64,000 bases of DNA from Phycisphaerae bacterium RAS2 (GCA_007753915.1 CP036352.1:1054001-1118000), one strand, 5' to 3'; shown: positions 48,901 through 58,834, counted from the stretch's first letter. Program-made: numbers and translations. Notes: a model not told the origin generated them from the sequence alone.

Positions 48901-50260
48901 GCTCGAACAGCGGAATCACGCGGCCGGTCAAGATCCATTCGGGATGATTGTTCTGGATTGGATGCTGCCGGGCATGGACGGCATCGCGGCGGCCGAGCGG
49001 ATTCGTGCGCGCGCCGAGACACGATCGCTTCCGATCATCATGATCAGTGCGTATGCAGGGAAGGAAGAAGAAGCGCGGTGCGCCGAGATTGGGGTGAATG
49101 TCTTTCTCCCGAAGCCGATCACGGCATCGTCGCTGTTCAACTCGCTGGTCGAGGCACAGGGGGCGCGGGCGCACACGGTCCGCCGCGCGCTGGATCTGCC
49201 GCTGGAGCGGGAGTTTGAGGGCGTTCGAGCGTTGCTGGCGGAGGACAACGAGGCCAACCAGATGGTCGCAATGGAGCTGCTTTCGCGCCTGGGGATCGAT
49301 CTGGAGATCGCGAACAACGGGCGAGAGGCGATCGACATGGCCCGGCAGGACCCCGGCCGCTATGCCGCGATTCTCATGGACATGCAAATGCCGGAGATGG
49401 ACGGCCTCGAGGCGACGCGCCGCCTGCGCGAGGATGTTTCGTTCAAGTCAATTCCAATCATCGCCATGACCGCCAACGCCATGAAGCAGGACCTGGACGC
49501 CTGCATCGCCGCTGGCATGAACGACCACATCACCAAGCCGGTCGATCGCGCCGCCATGCTCACCACGCTTCGCAAGTGGCTGCCCTCCGGGAAGCAGGGC
49601 GGCCGTCGATCATCGGCTCCCGGCCAATCGGCTTCGATCCACTCGACTGACTCCATCCCGGCACTTGACGGCTTGAACCTCGCCGGCGCGATGGCCCGAT
49701 TGGGCCTGGAGTTCGCCAGCCTGCGCAAGATGCTGATCCGTTTCGCGGATGGTCAGAAACAGACCCTGGACGAATTGGCGGCGGCGGTTCGTTCGGCCGA
49801 CCATTCGGCGGTCGCCCGCTTGGCACACGCCATCGCCGGGGCGGCGGGGAATCTTGGCGCGGATGAGTTGCGTGCGACGGCCAAGACACTCGAACAGGCC
49901 GCGCGAGACGGGCAGGGCGGGCTGTCGGCGCTTTACGGACCTGTCGCCGATCAGGCGTCGCGCGTGTTTCGCTCCATTGATTCGCTTCGCCCGGACGCAG
50001 CCGGAACGATCGGCGCCGAAAGCGGGCCGTTTGACTCGCGGAAGTTTTGTGCGGCGCTGGAACGGCTTGCCGCGGCGCTGAATGAATCGGACCCGGCGGC
50101 GTCGGCGCTGGCGCTGGCCGACCTGAACGGCGCGGGCGCATCGCCGGGCATGGTTGACGACGTGGCGCGCATACGGGCGATGGTCGAGGGCTACGAATTC
50201 GACGACGCGGCGCAGGCGGTCGCTCGACTCTTGAAGCAGCAACGGGAGACGATTCAGTGA
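45944..50260 (+). CDS. hybrid sensor histidine kinase (TM-HAMP-GAF-PAS-PAS-HisKA-HATPase-REC-REC-HPt)
   Basis: A 1438-residue multistep phosphorelay kinase. TM1 is residues 8-30, an extracytoplasmic helical sensor 31-185, TM2 186-210, then HAMP, GAF (about 280-430), PAS1 (about 430-555, with CPMYAAYRRGES and ITERKEAESRL), PAS2 (about 555-685), and HisKA with His705 in ATMSHEIRTPMN. The HATPase boxes are LIGNAFKF, DTGIGISDDQKG and FGGTGLGLAIS. REC1 has Asp1005 (VLDWMLPGMDG), REC2 has Asp1146 (LMDMQMPEMDG), and the HPt domain has His1295 (RLAHAIAGAAGN). A C-terminal helical tail follows. No strong ribosome-binding site is seen. It is coupled by GTGA overlap to the receiver-PP2C gene, the likely output. 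Confidence 0.95.
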   Translation: MRIKRTSQVITISVTILSVAAIGCSFGSLYFRTMQEQNYAERRIALQMLTRLAIGSDRLTSAVRGFAATSDSRFQKDYQYELEIERSRDEAVEALSRLELTGEEDKLLEEAKRNSDNLVSLENRAFEAAARKDNATALAIVYGEEYQKAKLAIMQPITRCHELVDTRLTSHADQLAFRARTMAGTALSALLLNGCAVVGSLLMFYRRRVVNPLADLNQTLRDLLTHKEGVQIGYVNEDSELGEVARSLDSYRRAADEVETQRWVKSHVAEASRLLQEAGQASEFAHRLLSYLVPLLQAGCGALYVHREEADRLEFAGGYGYELPDSAGRAIAMGQGVVGQCAREKKAITLTNVPDDYVRITSGVGGAKPRVILAVPLLSADRAVGVLEIAAFTPPTEIQRTLLDEAARAAALNLEILLRNLKTQELLERVRLLLESTAEGIFGVDTAGAITFVNPTACRMLGYTTPELTGQHSHDLIHHRRPDGSRYPIEECPMYAAYRRGESSRVDDEFLWRKDGSGFPVEYGATPVLKDGVVVGAVISFTDITERKEAESRLRETELFYRSVLESAPDGMMVVDDDGVIRLVNQQVEVLFGYSRDELIGQPIEILVPDSVRPSHVALRDAYIGNPTARDMGVGRELSARRKDGSLFPTEIGLSPVRANGRLQIAVSIRDVSERKKQQEALRQAKEAAEAATMAKSTFLATMSHEIRTPMNAIINMSGLALETELTPKQQQYISVAHASARNLLGIINDILDFSKIEADKLELEAVPFSLRHELEHVTETFRTKVMEKHVELIVHVPSDVPDHLIGDALRFRQVLTNLIGNAFKFTSKGEVAVKISASPAADESGAAMPETLDLCFTVRDTGIGISDDQKGRLFEAFSQADTSTTRKFGGTGLGLAISRRLARMMGGDITFESAPGASTTFVFTARIAFDPSQPAPRRAAPNNLRERPVLVVDDSETSRELLCTLLSGWSIPVTAVGSAEEALALLEQRNHAAGQDPFGMIVLDWMLPGMDGIAAAERIRARAETRSLPIIMISAYAGKEEEARCAEIGVNVFLPKPITASSLFNSLVEAQGARAHTVRRALDLPLEREFEGVRALLAEDNEANQMVAMELLSRLGIDLEIANNGREAIDMARQDPGRYAAILMDMQMPEMDGLEATRRLREDVSFKSIPIIAMTANAMKQDLDACIAAGMNDHITKPVDRAAMLTTLRKWLPSGKQGGRRSSAPGQSASIHSTDSIPALDGLNLAGAMARLGLEFASLRKMLIRFADGQKQTLDELAAAVRSADHSAVARLAHAIAGAAGNLGADELRATAKTLEQAARDGQGGLSALYGPVADQASRVFRSIDSLRPDAAGTIGAESGPFDSRKFCAALERLAAALNESDPAASALALADLNGAGASPGMVDDVARIRAMVEGYEFDDAAQAVARLLKQQRETIQ

Positions 50261-51399
50261 AAGAGCTTTCCGACTGCCGCGTGTTGATCGTCGACGACGT
50301 GAAGGCCAACGTCGACGTGCTTGTGGAAGCCCTGCAGACCGACCACAAGCTGGCCGTTGCGCTGAATGGCGAATCGGCGCTGAAGAGCATCGAGAAATCT
50401 CCGCCGGATCTGGTCCTGCTGGACATCGTGATGCCGGGGATGGACGGCTACGAAGTCTGCCGGAGACTGCGTGCCAATTCGAAGACGCAAGACATCCCGG
50501 TGATGTTTCTTAGCTCCCTGGATGAAGTGAAGGACAAGACACAGGGGTTTGAAGCGGGCGGCAACGATTACCTCACCAAGCCCTTCGAAGTGCTGGAGGT
50601 CAAGGCGCGCGTTCGTTCGTTGCTCAAGGCCAAGGCCTATTCCGACGCCGTCAAGGAGAAGATGGCCGCCGAACTGGCCGTCGCGCGCGACATCCAACTC
50701 GGCATTCTGCCGTCGAACATCGCGGCGACGGTGAAAGGGACCCATCTCGACGTTTACGGAAAGCTTGTGCCGGCGCGAGAAGTGGGCGGCGATCTCTACG
50801 AAGTGCTCAAACTCGACGACGGCCGATTGCTGGTGGCCGTGGGAGACGTCTCGGGGAAGGGGATTCCCGCGGCGTTGTTCATGGCCGTGACGACGACGCT
50901 CGTGCGGACGATGGCCCGGCAGCATCGCAAGCCGGATGAGATTCTCTTGCAGGTGAACGACGCGCTCGTCGTGCAGAACCCGCGCGGCATGTTCGTGACG
51001 ATGCTCTGCATGATCATTGACCCGGCGACAGGAGACGTATGCTGCGCCAACGCCGGGCACCCGCCGCCGGTATTGATTCGTCCCGGCGCGGACCCGCAAC
51101 TGGTCCTGAATTCCACGGCGATGGTGGCGGGCGTGATGGCGGGAATCGAAATCGGCTGCGAATCGATTCGGCTCAATCCGGGTGAGACGCTCGTCCTGTA
51201 CACCGACGGCGTCACGGAAGCGTTCGATGCGCAGCAACAATTGTTTGATGAGTCGAGGCTGGTGGCCTGTCTGGAGAAGGCCGGTGCGTTGAATGCGGAG
51301 GAGGCTGGGGCGACGGTCCTTGAGGCAGTGCGCCGCCATGCCGGAGATTATCCGCAGTCCGATGACATCACCGTTGTCACGGTTCACAGGAAAGAGTAA
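50257..51399 (+). CDS. receiver domain-PP2C (RsbU/SpoIIE-type) phosphatase
   Basis: A 380-residue response regulator. REC: VLIVDDVKANVDVL, Asp56 in LLDIVMPGMDGYEVC, KPFEVLEVKARV. A short coiled linker (AELAVARDIQLGILPSN) leads to a PPM/SpoIIE phosphatase domain with YGKLVPAREVGGDLYEV, LLVAVGDVSGKGIPAALFM, NAGHPPPVLI, VLYTDGVTEAFDA and DDITVVTVH, so all metal-binding Asp residues are present. Family members dephosphorylate anti-anti-sigma (STAS) proteins in partner-switching. It starts with a GTG overlapping the kinase stop. An obvious STAS or anti-sigma partner does not follow; two remote STAS-like proteins lie 5-12 kb downstream. Confidence 0.93.
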   Translation: MKELSDCRVLIVDDVKANVDVLVEALQTDHKLAVALNGESALKSIEKSPPDLVLLDIVMPGMDGYEVCRRLRANSKTQDIPVMFLSSLDEVKDKTQGFEAGGNDYLTKPFEVLEVKARVRSLLKAKAYSDAVKEKMAAELAVARDIQLGILPSNIAATVKGTHLDVYGKLVPAREVGGDLYEVLKLDDGRLLVAVGDVSGKGIPAALFMAVTTTLVRTMARQHRKPDEILLQVNDALVVQNPRGMFVTMLCMIIDPATGDVCCANAGHPPPVLIRPGADPQLVLNSTAMVAGVMAGIEIGCESIRLNPGETLVLYTDGVTEAFDAQQQLFDESRLVACLEKAGALNAEEAGATVLEAVRRHAGDYPQSDDITVVTVHRKE

Positions 51400-51428
51400 T
51401 CGCCGCGAGGCGCTTTGGGAGAAAATTC

Positions 51429-51944
51429 ATGCGAAGGTTTGTTTGGTCACTGGGTGTCGGGATCATGGCATGGGCTGCGGGTTGCTCCGAGGGCGGGCCC
51501 GTGCAGGTCGAGGCGCGGGACGGTCCAGCGATTCGAGCAGAGGGCCTGGAAACGCGTTACGCATGGGTCCACGGGCGAGACTCAACGGTTCATAACGCCG
51601 ACGTTCACAAGCTCGTCGTCGAAACGATTGAAAGGGAGCTTACGAAAAAGGGTTTTGAGAAGGGCGACACCGCCGCCGCCGGTTTCTGGATCGAGTATCA
51701 CCTGACGCGCGACAAGGAGACTGACGCAAGCGTCAGCGCGCACGGCATCGAGCATCCGGTGGGCACGGTCGTGGTCCGGCTTCTCGATCCGGCATCCCGC
51801 CGCGTGATCTGGGAGGCCTACGCAACCGCCCGCATTCTGTCGAACGCGCCGCCCGATGAGCGAAAGAAGCGGGTGGAAGAGGGTGTGCATCGGATGTTTC
51901 AGCGCATGCCGCCCCGCCGGGTGGAACGCGGCTCGACGAACTAA
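51429..51944 (+). CDS. DUF4136-like lipoprotein
   Basis: A 171-residue lipoprotein: signal peptide with lipobox (LGVGIMAWAAGCSEG, Cys19). Then a compact domain with HKLVVETIERELTKKGFEKG, AAGFWIEYHLTRDKE, GTVVVRLLDPASRRVIWEAYA and ARILSNAPPDERKKRVEEGVHRMFQRMPP. The F-W-I-E-Y and D-P-x-S-x-x-V-I-W pattern is that of DUF4136. It lies 29 bases after the RsbU-like gene and may be the last gene of that operon. Role unknown; possibly an envelope-stress reporter or target (inference). Confidence 0.82.
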   Translation: MRRFVWSLGVGIMAWAAGCSEGGPVQVEARDGPAIRAEGLETRYAWVHGRDSTVHNADVHKLVVETIERELTKKGFEKGDTAAAGFWIEYHLTRDKETDASVSAHGIEHPVGTVVVRLLDPASRRVIWEAYATARILSNAPPDERKKRVEEGVHRMFQRMPPRRVERGSTN

Positions 51945-51960
51945 GACATGCAGGCATCAT

Positions 51961-52031
51961 GTGGTTTCACCGTGACTCAAGTTCAAGAGTTGCCGCGGCG
52001 AGCATCCGTCACGCAGGCGGGACGGCTTGAG
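51961..52031 (-). pseudogene. left direct repeat: duplicated 3'-end fragment of the gene at 56656
   Basis: On the minus strand it reads LKPSRLRDGCSPRQLL before diverging to a stop. The intact gene at 56656-57084 ends LKPSRLRDGCSPRQLVDTARYESA. The core of 45 bases (51987-52031) matches 56686-56730 with two differences, and a shorter match (GGTTTCAC) extends to the left end after a 10-base deletion. No sequence of the gene's body follows, so only about the last 24 codons are duplicated. Confidence 0.75.
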
Positions 52032-52132
52032 AAAAAGTTCAAGGGGTTCAACGCGGGTCGGAAGCCCCTATCCGGCGGGAGATGCCCCAATGCGGGGCCT
52101 GTGCGATTTTTACTTTTTACAATCGATTCTTG

Positions 52133-52162
52133 TTGCCACGGCGAGGGCACTTAGGGTATGCT
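52133..52162 (+). promoter_or_regulatory. candidate sigma70-type promoter for the beta-helix gene
   Basis: TTGCCA (52133-52138), 18-base spacer, TATGCT (52157-52162), roughly 87 bases before the ATG at 52249. Assigned by consensus only. Confidence 0.35.
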
Positions 52163-52248
52163 CGCGGGCATGGGCCGGCTGGAAGGACCTCGGGCGGGTC
52201 TCCCGAGGGCGGTCGGGCCGTGGGCTTTGGGGGTACAGGAGCGGTCGC

Positions 52249-54123
<1,875 letters not shown>

Positions 54124-54150
54124 TTTCCAAAACAGGCAAGGAGTCATGCA

Positions 54151-56433
54151 ATGCGAGCTCGTTCGATTGTGTGGGCCCTCGCGCTTGCGCTTATGTGGAA
54201 TTGCAAAACTGCTGCCCAGCACACCTTTGATTGGCAAGGCGGGAATGAACTGCCAGGACTGGAGGGCAGTTCCGGGCGAGTTGTTTCGCTCATGACTTGG
54301 GACCCGGATGATGCAGGTCCCGTCCCGCCAAAATTGTTCCTAGCTGGAAACTTCACCGTTGTCGGAAACAAGATATCCAACAATATTGGAGCATGGTGCA
54401 GTAATGGCTGGTACTCTTTCTCGGATGGATTGGGTGGCAATTCGGGCTCGGGCCAAGTTAATTGCACGGCTGTGTATAAAGGACAACTCATAGCCGGTGG
54501 AAATTTTCAGCCGGGCGGCGGTATTCAACGAATCGCGTTTTGGGACGGCTCACAATGGCTTCCGCTAGGTAATGGATTCAATAATCAAGTCCGTGTCCTA
54601 GCCTTGTTCAATGGAGAACTTATAGCTGGCGGTGATTTCACCGCCACATGGGACGAAGTAACATCGCTCAATCGCATCGCACGCTGGAACGGCACCGCTT
54701 GGCAATCCCTTGGATCGGGATTAGGCAATCGAGTCTTGAGTCTCTTGGTCATGAACGGTGAGTTGGTCGTTGGAGGCGACTTCACCACCGCTGGAGGTGT
54801 GGCCGCATCGCGGATTGCGCGCTGGAATGGCACATCCTGGTCGGCCCTGGGCAGCGGCTTAAACACGACGCCGCGAGTACTGGTTGAGTACGACGGCTCG
54901 TTAGTCGCCGGCGGAAGCATGACATTGGCTGGTGGCGTTCCAGTGGGAAATATTGCAAAATGGGACGGCGCGGCTTGGTCTTCGATAGGCAGCGGCACGT
55001 CTCATATGATCAACGCGCTCACCGTGTTCGGGAACAAGCTGATTGCCGCCGGCTCAACACCTTCACCGGGAATCTCCGCTTGGGACGGGGCAGCGTGGAG
55101 TTTACTGCCCAACGGTGTCTTCGGTGGATCTTCCGGTTCGGCATCGTTTTCAGCACTCGCTGTTTTCGAGGGTCGCTTGGTGCTCGGCGGCCGGTTTCAG
55201 ATCCCGGGCGTCAACGTGGCCACGTTTGACTTTGAATCCGGCGCATGGCAGCGGCTGGGTCGAGGCATGAATGACTTCGTGCAGACGGCGGGCGTTCACG
55301 ACAACGACTTGTTTATGGGCGGCACGTTTCTAAGCGCCGGCGATATCGACGCCAATCGGATTGTCCGTTTCGACGGGCAGAAATTTCACGCCTTGGGCAG
55401 CGGGCTGTCCGGCATTCCGTTTTCGATCGCGTCGTTTGATGGCGATGTGTACGTTGGTGGGTACTTCTCGACGGCGGGTGGTTTGACCGTCAACGGGATC
55501 GCCCGATGGAACGAGCGGACCGGTTGGCGGGATGTCGGCGGCGGATTAAGCGATCCCCCGCCCGGCAACGGCGCGCCGCCCAGCGCCTTCGCCCTGTGCG
55601 AGCATCAGGGGAGCCTGTACGCCGGCGGCAACTTCACCAAGGCCGGCGGCGTGCCTGCGAACTTCATCGCCCGCTGGGATGGTAGAGAATGGCACCCAGT
55701 CGGCAGCGGCTTCGACCAGGCGAGCGTGGTCTGCATGACCGTTCACGATGGGAAGCTGGTCGCGGGCGGCTTCTTCACCACTTCCGCAGGCGTGCCGGTC
55801 AATCGCATTGCGTGGTGGGGCGGCACGCACTGGCAGCCTTTTGGAACAGGCATGAATGACGGCGTTGTGGCGCTTTGCTCGCATCAGGGGGAACTGTTCG
55901 CCGGTGGCGGCTTCTCGACGGCCGATGATCTTCGCAGCATTGGTCTCGCGCGATGGACCGGATCAGCGTGGATCGACCTGAACGCCGGAAATCCGGTGAC
56001 GGTCTGGTCATTGGCGAGCTACAACGGCGACCTGGTGGCAGGTGGATACTTCTTGGATAACCCCGGATTGCCCACGGGATTTAACTTCATCGCGCGATGG
56101 CGTGACGGCGTGTGGAAGCCACTCGGCGAGGGGGTTGATTATAACAAAGTTAATGCGCTCGCTGTTTTTCGCAATGAGCTGATCGCCGGCGGGCAGTTCA
56201 TCAAGGCCGGTGGAAAGGCGTCGGGCTTTTGGGCGCGGTGGCGTCCCGACTGCCCGCGCGGGGACATGGACTGCGATCAGGCGGTGAACGAGGCTGACAT
56301 CGCGACGTTTGTCAGTGTGCTGCTCGCCCCGGCCGCCGCGACCGACTGCCAGCGTTACCTCGCCGACGTGACCGCGGACGGCAATGTCAACGGGGCCGAC
56401 GTATCCGCCTTCGTCGCGGCGCTGAAGATGTAG
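54151..56433 (+). CDS. secreted 14-repeat propeller-like protein with C-terminal dockerin-like domain
   Basis: A 760-residue exported protein (signal peptide IVWALALALMWNCKTAA, cleaved near Ala22). From residue 60 to 700 there are about 14 repeats of about 45 residues of the type ELIAGGDFTTAGG...IARWNGTSWSALGSGL, like delta-60 or kelch-type blades, suggesting one or two beta-propellers. The C-terminus (about 703-760) has two EF-hand-like loops, GDMDCDQAVNEADIATFV and DVTADGNVNGADVSAFV, typical of planctomycete dockerin-like type I modules. AAGGAG precedes the ATG by 7 bases; 27 bases after the beta-helix gene, so probably co-expressed. It probably binds surfaces or complexes through calcium; ligand unknown. 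Confidence 0.85.
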   Translation: MRARSIVWALALALMWNCKTAAQHTFDWQGGNELPGLEGSSGRVVSLMTWDPDDAGPVPPKLFLAGNFTVVGNKISNNIGAWCSNGWYSFSDGLGGNSGSGQVNCTAVYKGQLIAGGNFQPGGGIQRIAFWDGSQWLPLGNGFNNQVRVLALFNGELIAGGDFTATWDEVTSLNRIARWNGTAWQSLGSGLGNRVLSLLVMNGELVVGGDFTTAGGVAASRIARWNGTSWSALGSGLNTTPRVLVEYDGSLVAGGSMTLAGGVPVGNIAKWDGAAWSSIGSGTSHMINALTVFGNKLIAAGSTPSPGISAWDGAAWSLLPNGVFGGSSGSASFSALAVFEGRLVLGGRFQIPGVNVATFDFESGAWQRLGRGMNDFVQTAGVHDNDLFMGGTFLSAGDIDANRIVRFDGQKFHALGSGLSGIPFSIASFDGDVYVGGYFSTAGGLTVNGIARWNERTGWRDVGGGLSDPPPGNGAPPSAFALCEHQGSLYAGGNFTKAGGVPANFIARWDGREWHPVGSGFDQASVVCMTVHDGKLVAGGFFTTSAGVPVNRIAWWGGTHWQPFGTGMNDGVVALCSHQGELFAGGGFSTADDLRSIGLARWTGSAWIDLNAGNPVTVWSLASYNGDLVAGGYFLDNPGLPTGFNFIARWRDGVWKPLGEGVDYNKVNALAVFRNELIAGGQFIKAGGKASGFWARWRPDCPRGDMDCDQAVNEADIATFVSVLLAPAAATDCQRYLADVTADGNVNGADVSAFVAALKM

Positions 56434-56450
56434 CCACGCCAACAAGCCGA

Positions 56451-56583
56451 CCCGCGCGCGTCAGCAAGTCAAAGATCCGCCGTGGCGGGCGCGTTCCGAT
56501 CCGAGCCGCGCGCGTCAGCAAGCGGGCAGTTCACGAATGCAACGGCCGTCACGATTGAGCGAGGACCGCTCCCTGACGGTCGC
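56451..56583. repeat. cluster of GAGCCGCG-type dispersed repeats
   Basis: Three short related units: CCGCGCGCGTCAGCAAG at 56452-56468, GAGCCGCGCGCGTCAGCAAG at 56503-56522, and an inverted CCGCTCCCTGACGGTCGC at 56566-56583. The last resembles the end of the element inside cinA. They fill the gap after the dockerin gene; I see no hairpin plus T-run terminator here. Confidence 0.65.
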
Positions 56584-56649
56584 CCATGACTTCGCATCGC
56601 GATGTCAAGAGTCGCGGCTCGATTCTTCAGAAACCCCGATTGACGTAGC

Positions 56650-56730
56650 TTGGTTTCACGCGGACTCGTACCGGGCCGTGTCCACGAGTTGCCGCGGTGA
56701 ACATCCGTCACGCAGGCGGGACGGCTTGAG
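56650..56730 (-). repeat. right direct repeat, overlapping the 3' end of the 56656 gene
   Basis: The core 56686-56730 matches 51987-52031 at 43 of 45 bases, same orientation. Here it is the intact end of the coding sequence (LKPSRLRDGCSPRQLVDT...). The spacing of the two copies is about 4.7 kb and encloses the two secreted-protein genes. Confidence 0.8.
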
Positions 56731-57084
56731 GAGCACACTGATGCCCCCCGTGCCTCCGCCGCCGGAGATGACGACTGTCGCCAGCGCGTGCCGCGCGGCG
56801 TAGTGCTGAAGCGTGTCGGCGATCTCGAACCATCGCGGCGGAGCGAGGGCGACGCGTGAGAAGTCGAAGGTCATCACGCCGGGTAGGCGGTCCTGCCCCA
56901 GAACGTCCAGGTGTCGCAGATACAGCAAGACGTCCTCTTTTGCGATGTTTTGCTTCTGCGGTCGCACATAGAGTCTGCCCATCTCGGTGATGTGAAAGCA
57001 CCAGTCGTTGAGGAATCGGCGAATCGCGTCGAGAGACCCCGGCCAATCTCGATCCACCTGCGACTGCCCATTCCGTTGTGTCAT
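56656..57084 (-). CDS. small STAS-like hypothetical protein (paralogue of the 62356 gene)
   Basis: A 142-residue soluble protein. IRRFLNDWCFHITEMGRLYV and LLYLRHLDVLG, then a strand-helix unit GVMTFDFSRVALAPPRWFEI and ATVVISGGGGTGGISVL. The pattern of hydrophobic strand, D-F/Y-D/S, helix, strand resembles STAS or anti-anti-sigma proteins, but no phosphorylatable Ser is clear. The protein at 62356 aligns to it over residues about 18-95. The last 24 residues are encoded by the right direct repeat. Its 3' end points into the secreted-protein cassette. Start by first Met; no strong ribosome-binding site. Confidence 0.65.
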   Translation of the reverse strand: MTQRNGQSQVDRDWPGSLDAIRRFLNDWCFHITEMGRLYVRPQKQNIAKEDVLLYLRHLDVLGQDRLPGVMTFDFSRVALAPPRWFEIADTLQHYAARHALATVVISGGGGTGGISVLLKPSRLRDGCSPRQLVDTARYESA

Positions 57085-57184
57085 TGAGTTGTCTGGGGGG
57101 CTGAAGGTGACGGAATCGGCGCGGCAAAAGGGGCCGGGCTACGGGATCGCAAGGGAATGGGGCGCCCCCCGGCGCCCGGCGTGG

Positions 57185-58312
57185 TTACCATCGCATGGCG
57201 AAGCCGGCGGTCATCCACTTGCTGGACTCGACCGCATGGACGACGACGAGTTGCCCCGGCTTGATCTCGCCGGCGCGCACCATCTGGTCGAGGTGGACGA
57301 GCGTGGCGGCGCCACCGACGTAGCCGATTCGCCCGCAGCGAAACTGGATCTGCTCCCGGGTAATTCCAAGTTTGTCGAGAAACGCGGGGATGTGATCCTC
57401 GTACAACTTCAGCGACGGGATTGACACGACGTAATGATCGACGGAGCCGGAGGGGATCCCCAGCTTCGACGTGAAGCGAAGCAGGCCCTCCAGCAGCAGC
57501 GGCGCGGCCGAGTCATTCACGGCGTTAAAGTCCTGCCAGAGATGATGCTTGCCCTCGGCGTACAGCTCGGGAATCTGGCAGGTCTTGTTCATCAGGTCGG
57601 CCGCGGCGCCGCCGGCTCGCATGCCCAGGGGCCGCCCGCCGCCGACGGATTCGACAAATGTGTCGATGACGACGCCCCGCTCGCCGTTGCCCTGCCCGGC
57701 TTCGTCGGCCCGCATGATCACCGCGCCGGCGCCGTCGGCGAGAATCCATCGAAGGGCCGCGTTGACCTTGTCCATCTTCGGCTGGTTGAAATAACAGCTG
57801 CGCAGATAGACCGACGACAACTGGCTGTAGCAGATCAGGGCCGTTCGATAGCGGCCGTTGCGCAGCGAATCGAGCGCGACTTGCATGCCCTTGCCCATGC
57901 CCGAGCAGTTGGAGTGAATCTCCATCTCGGCGCACGCGGCGATGCCCAGTCGCTCCTGAAGCAGGGCGCTGGTCGGCGGCGTGCTCTGGTCGTAGGAGGG
58001 GCAGGAGAGGATGAGGAGGTCGATCTCCTGCGGTGTGATGCCGGCCATCTGGATCGCGTTGCGCGCCGCGACTTCGGCCAGCGTGGCGAACGAATGCGTC
58101 AAGTGCCCCGTCTCCGGGTCAATGGCGAAGTGCCGCGCGGCGATGCCGCTGCGTTCCAGCATGCGCGGACCCATGCTGTCGACGAAGCCGAGCACCTTGG
58201 TGGGCGCGCGATCCAGGCGCCCGAGCACCGCTTCGATGCGATCGTTTGTGACCGGGTCGCCGGGCAGGTAGCTGCCCGTGCCGATGATGCGAACGGAATG
58301 CTGCGTTGACAT
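57185..58312 (-). CDS. KAS III-like (FabH superfamily) thiolase-fold enzyme with altered active site
   Basis: A 375-residue thiolase-fold protein: IIGTGSYLPGDPVTNDRIEA at the N-terminus, SGIAARHFA, IDLLILSCPSYDQSTPPTSALLQERLG, Cys136 in EIHSNCSGMGKGMQVALDSL, and WILADGAGAVIMRADE. The nucleophilic Cys is kept. Where FabH has HQAN and GNTSAAS, this protein reads VVSIPSLKL and GYVGGAATL, so the His and Asn of the triad are missing. It could be a Cys-only acyltransferase, a partner subunit, or use another base. No acyl carrier protein gene is adjacent (acpS is 30 kb away). Normal length for the family. Confidence 0.85.
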   Translation of the reverse strand: MSTQHSVRIIGTGSYLPGDPVTNDRIEAVLGRLDRAPTKVLGFVDSMGPRMLERSGIAARHFAIDPETGHLTHSFATLAEVAARNAIQMAGITPQEIDLLILSCPSYDQSTPPTSALLQERLGIAACAEMEIHSNCSGMGKGMQVALDSLRNGRYRTALICYSQLSSVYLRSCYFNQPKMDKVNAALRWILADGAGAVIMRADEAGQGNGERGVVIDTFVESVGGGRPLGMRAGGAAADLMNKTCQIPELYAEGKHHLWQDFNAVNDSAAPLLLEGLLRFTSKLGIPSGSVDHYVVSIPSLKLYEDHIPAFLDKLGITREQIQFRCGRIGYVGGAATLVHLDQMVRAGEIKPGQLVVVHAVESSKWMTAGFAMRW

Positions 58313-58489
58313 ACGCGTCTCCTGATGCCCGGGCCGGGCCGATCCCCGGCGGGCTGGTCTTTCCCTTGTTCATCGCGCGAAGCCGGCCGATTTGGCGCCG
58401 GCACGGGATGAGTGACTCCAATCCGGCACGTGGCCGCCACGGTGGTTGCGGCGCCGGCCATCATTCCGACGCCGCAACTGATGCACCGG

Positions 58490-58639
58490 TCAGCCGCCCA
58501 TCCCCGGCAGATTCTGAAAAATGTTCTGAAAGTTCTGCAACTGTTCGATCAGTTGCTCCGAAAGCCCGCAGCCGGCGACCTGGTAAATCGCCAGCCCGCT
58601 TACGGCAAGGAGGAACTTCTTCATTCGCCGCAACTTCAT
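58490..58639 (-). CDS. 49-residue small lipoprotein
   Basis: An ORF of 49 codons starting MKLRRMKKFLLAVSGLAIY, with lipobox VAGC (Cys24), then a Gln/Asn/Phe-rich helix (SEQLIEQLQNFQNIFQNL) ending PGMGG. GAAGGAG sits 7 bases before the ATG at 58639, a near-ideal ribosome-binding site. A basic n-region, hydrophobic core and lipobox are all in place, so translation and export are likely. It lies between the KAS III-like gene and the kinase gene on the same strand. Function unknown. Confidence 0.8.
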   Translation of the reverse strand: MKLRRMKKFLLAVSGLAIYQVAGCGLSEQLIEQLQNFQNIFQNLPGMGG

Positions 58640-58834
58640 GTGTCGTCTCCTTCAGACGATTCCGCGGCAGCCGGCGTACCCGGGAAACACTCCCGGATAT
58701 GCCAAGTGCCCCGCCGGCCGGCTCGCGGAACCACCCGCCAACAGCAAACGCGACAAACCAGCCGGCAAACCGCGGCGAACTTTTGTGGAATTGTTTTCCG
58801 GGACGAATTCGGGAGGAATTGCGCAGGGGCGGCG

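Larger units (their letters stand above)
51945..52248. other. 304-base intergenic region with gene-fragment repeat and promoter
   Basis: Contains the left direct repeat (51961-52031), a candidate promoter (52133-52162) and an AGGAG site about 8 bases before 52249. No intact ORF is supported here. Confidence 0.55.

Noticed and set aside
47903-49387. A 494-codon minus-strand frame inside the hybrid histidine kinase
   Set aside because: It overlaps the HisKA, HATPase and REC motifs on the other strand and has random-looking composition.
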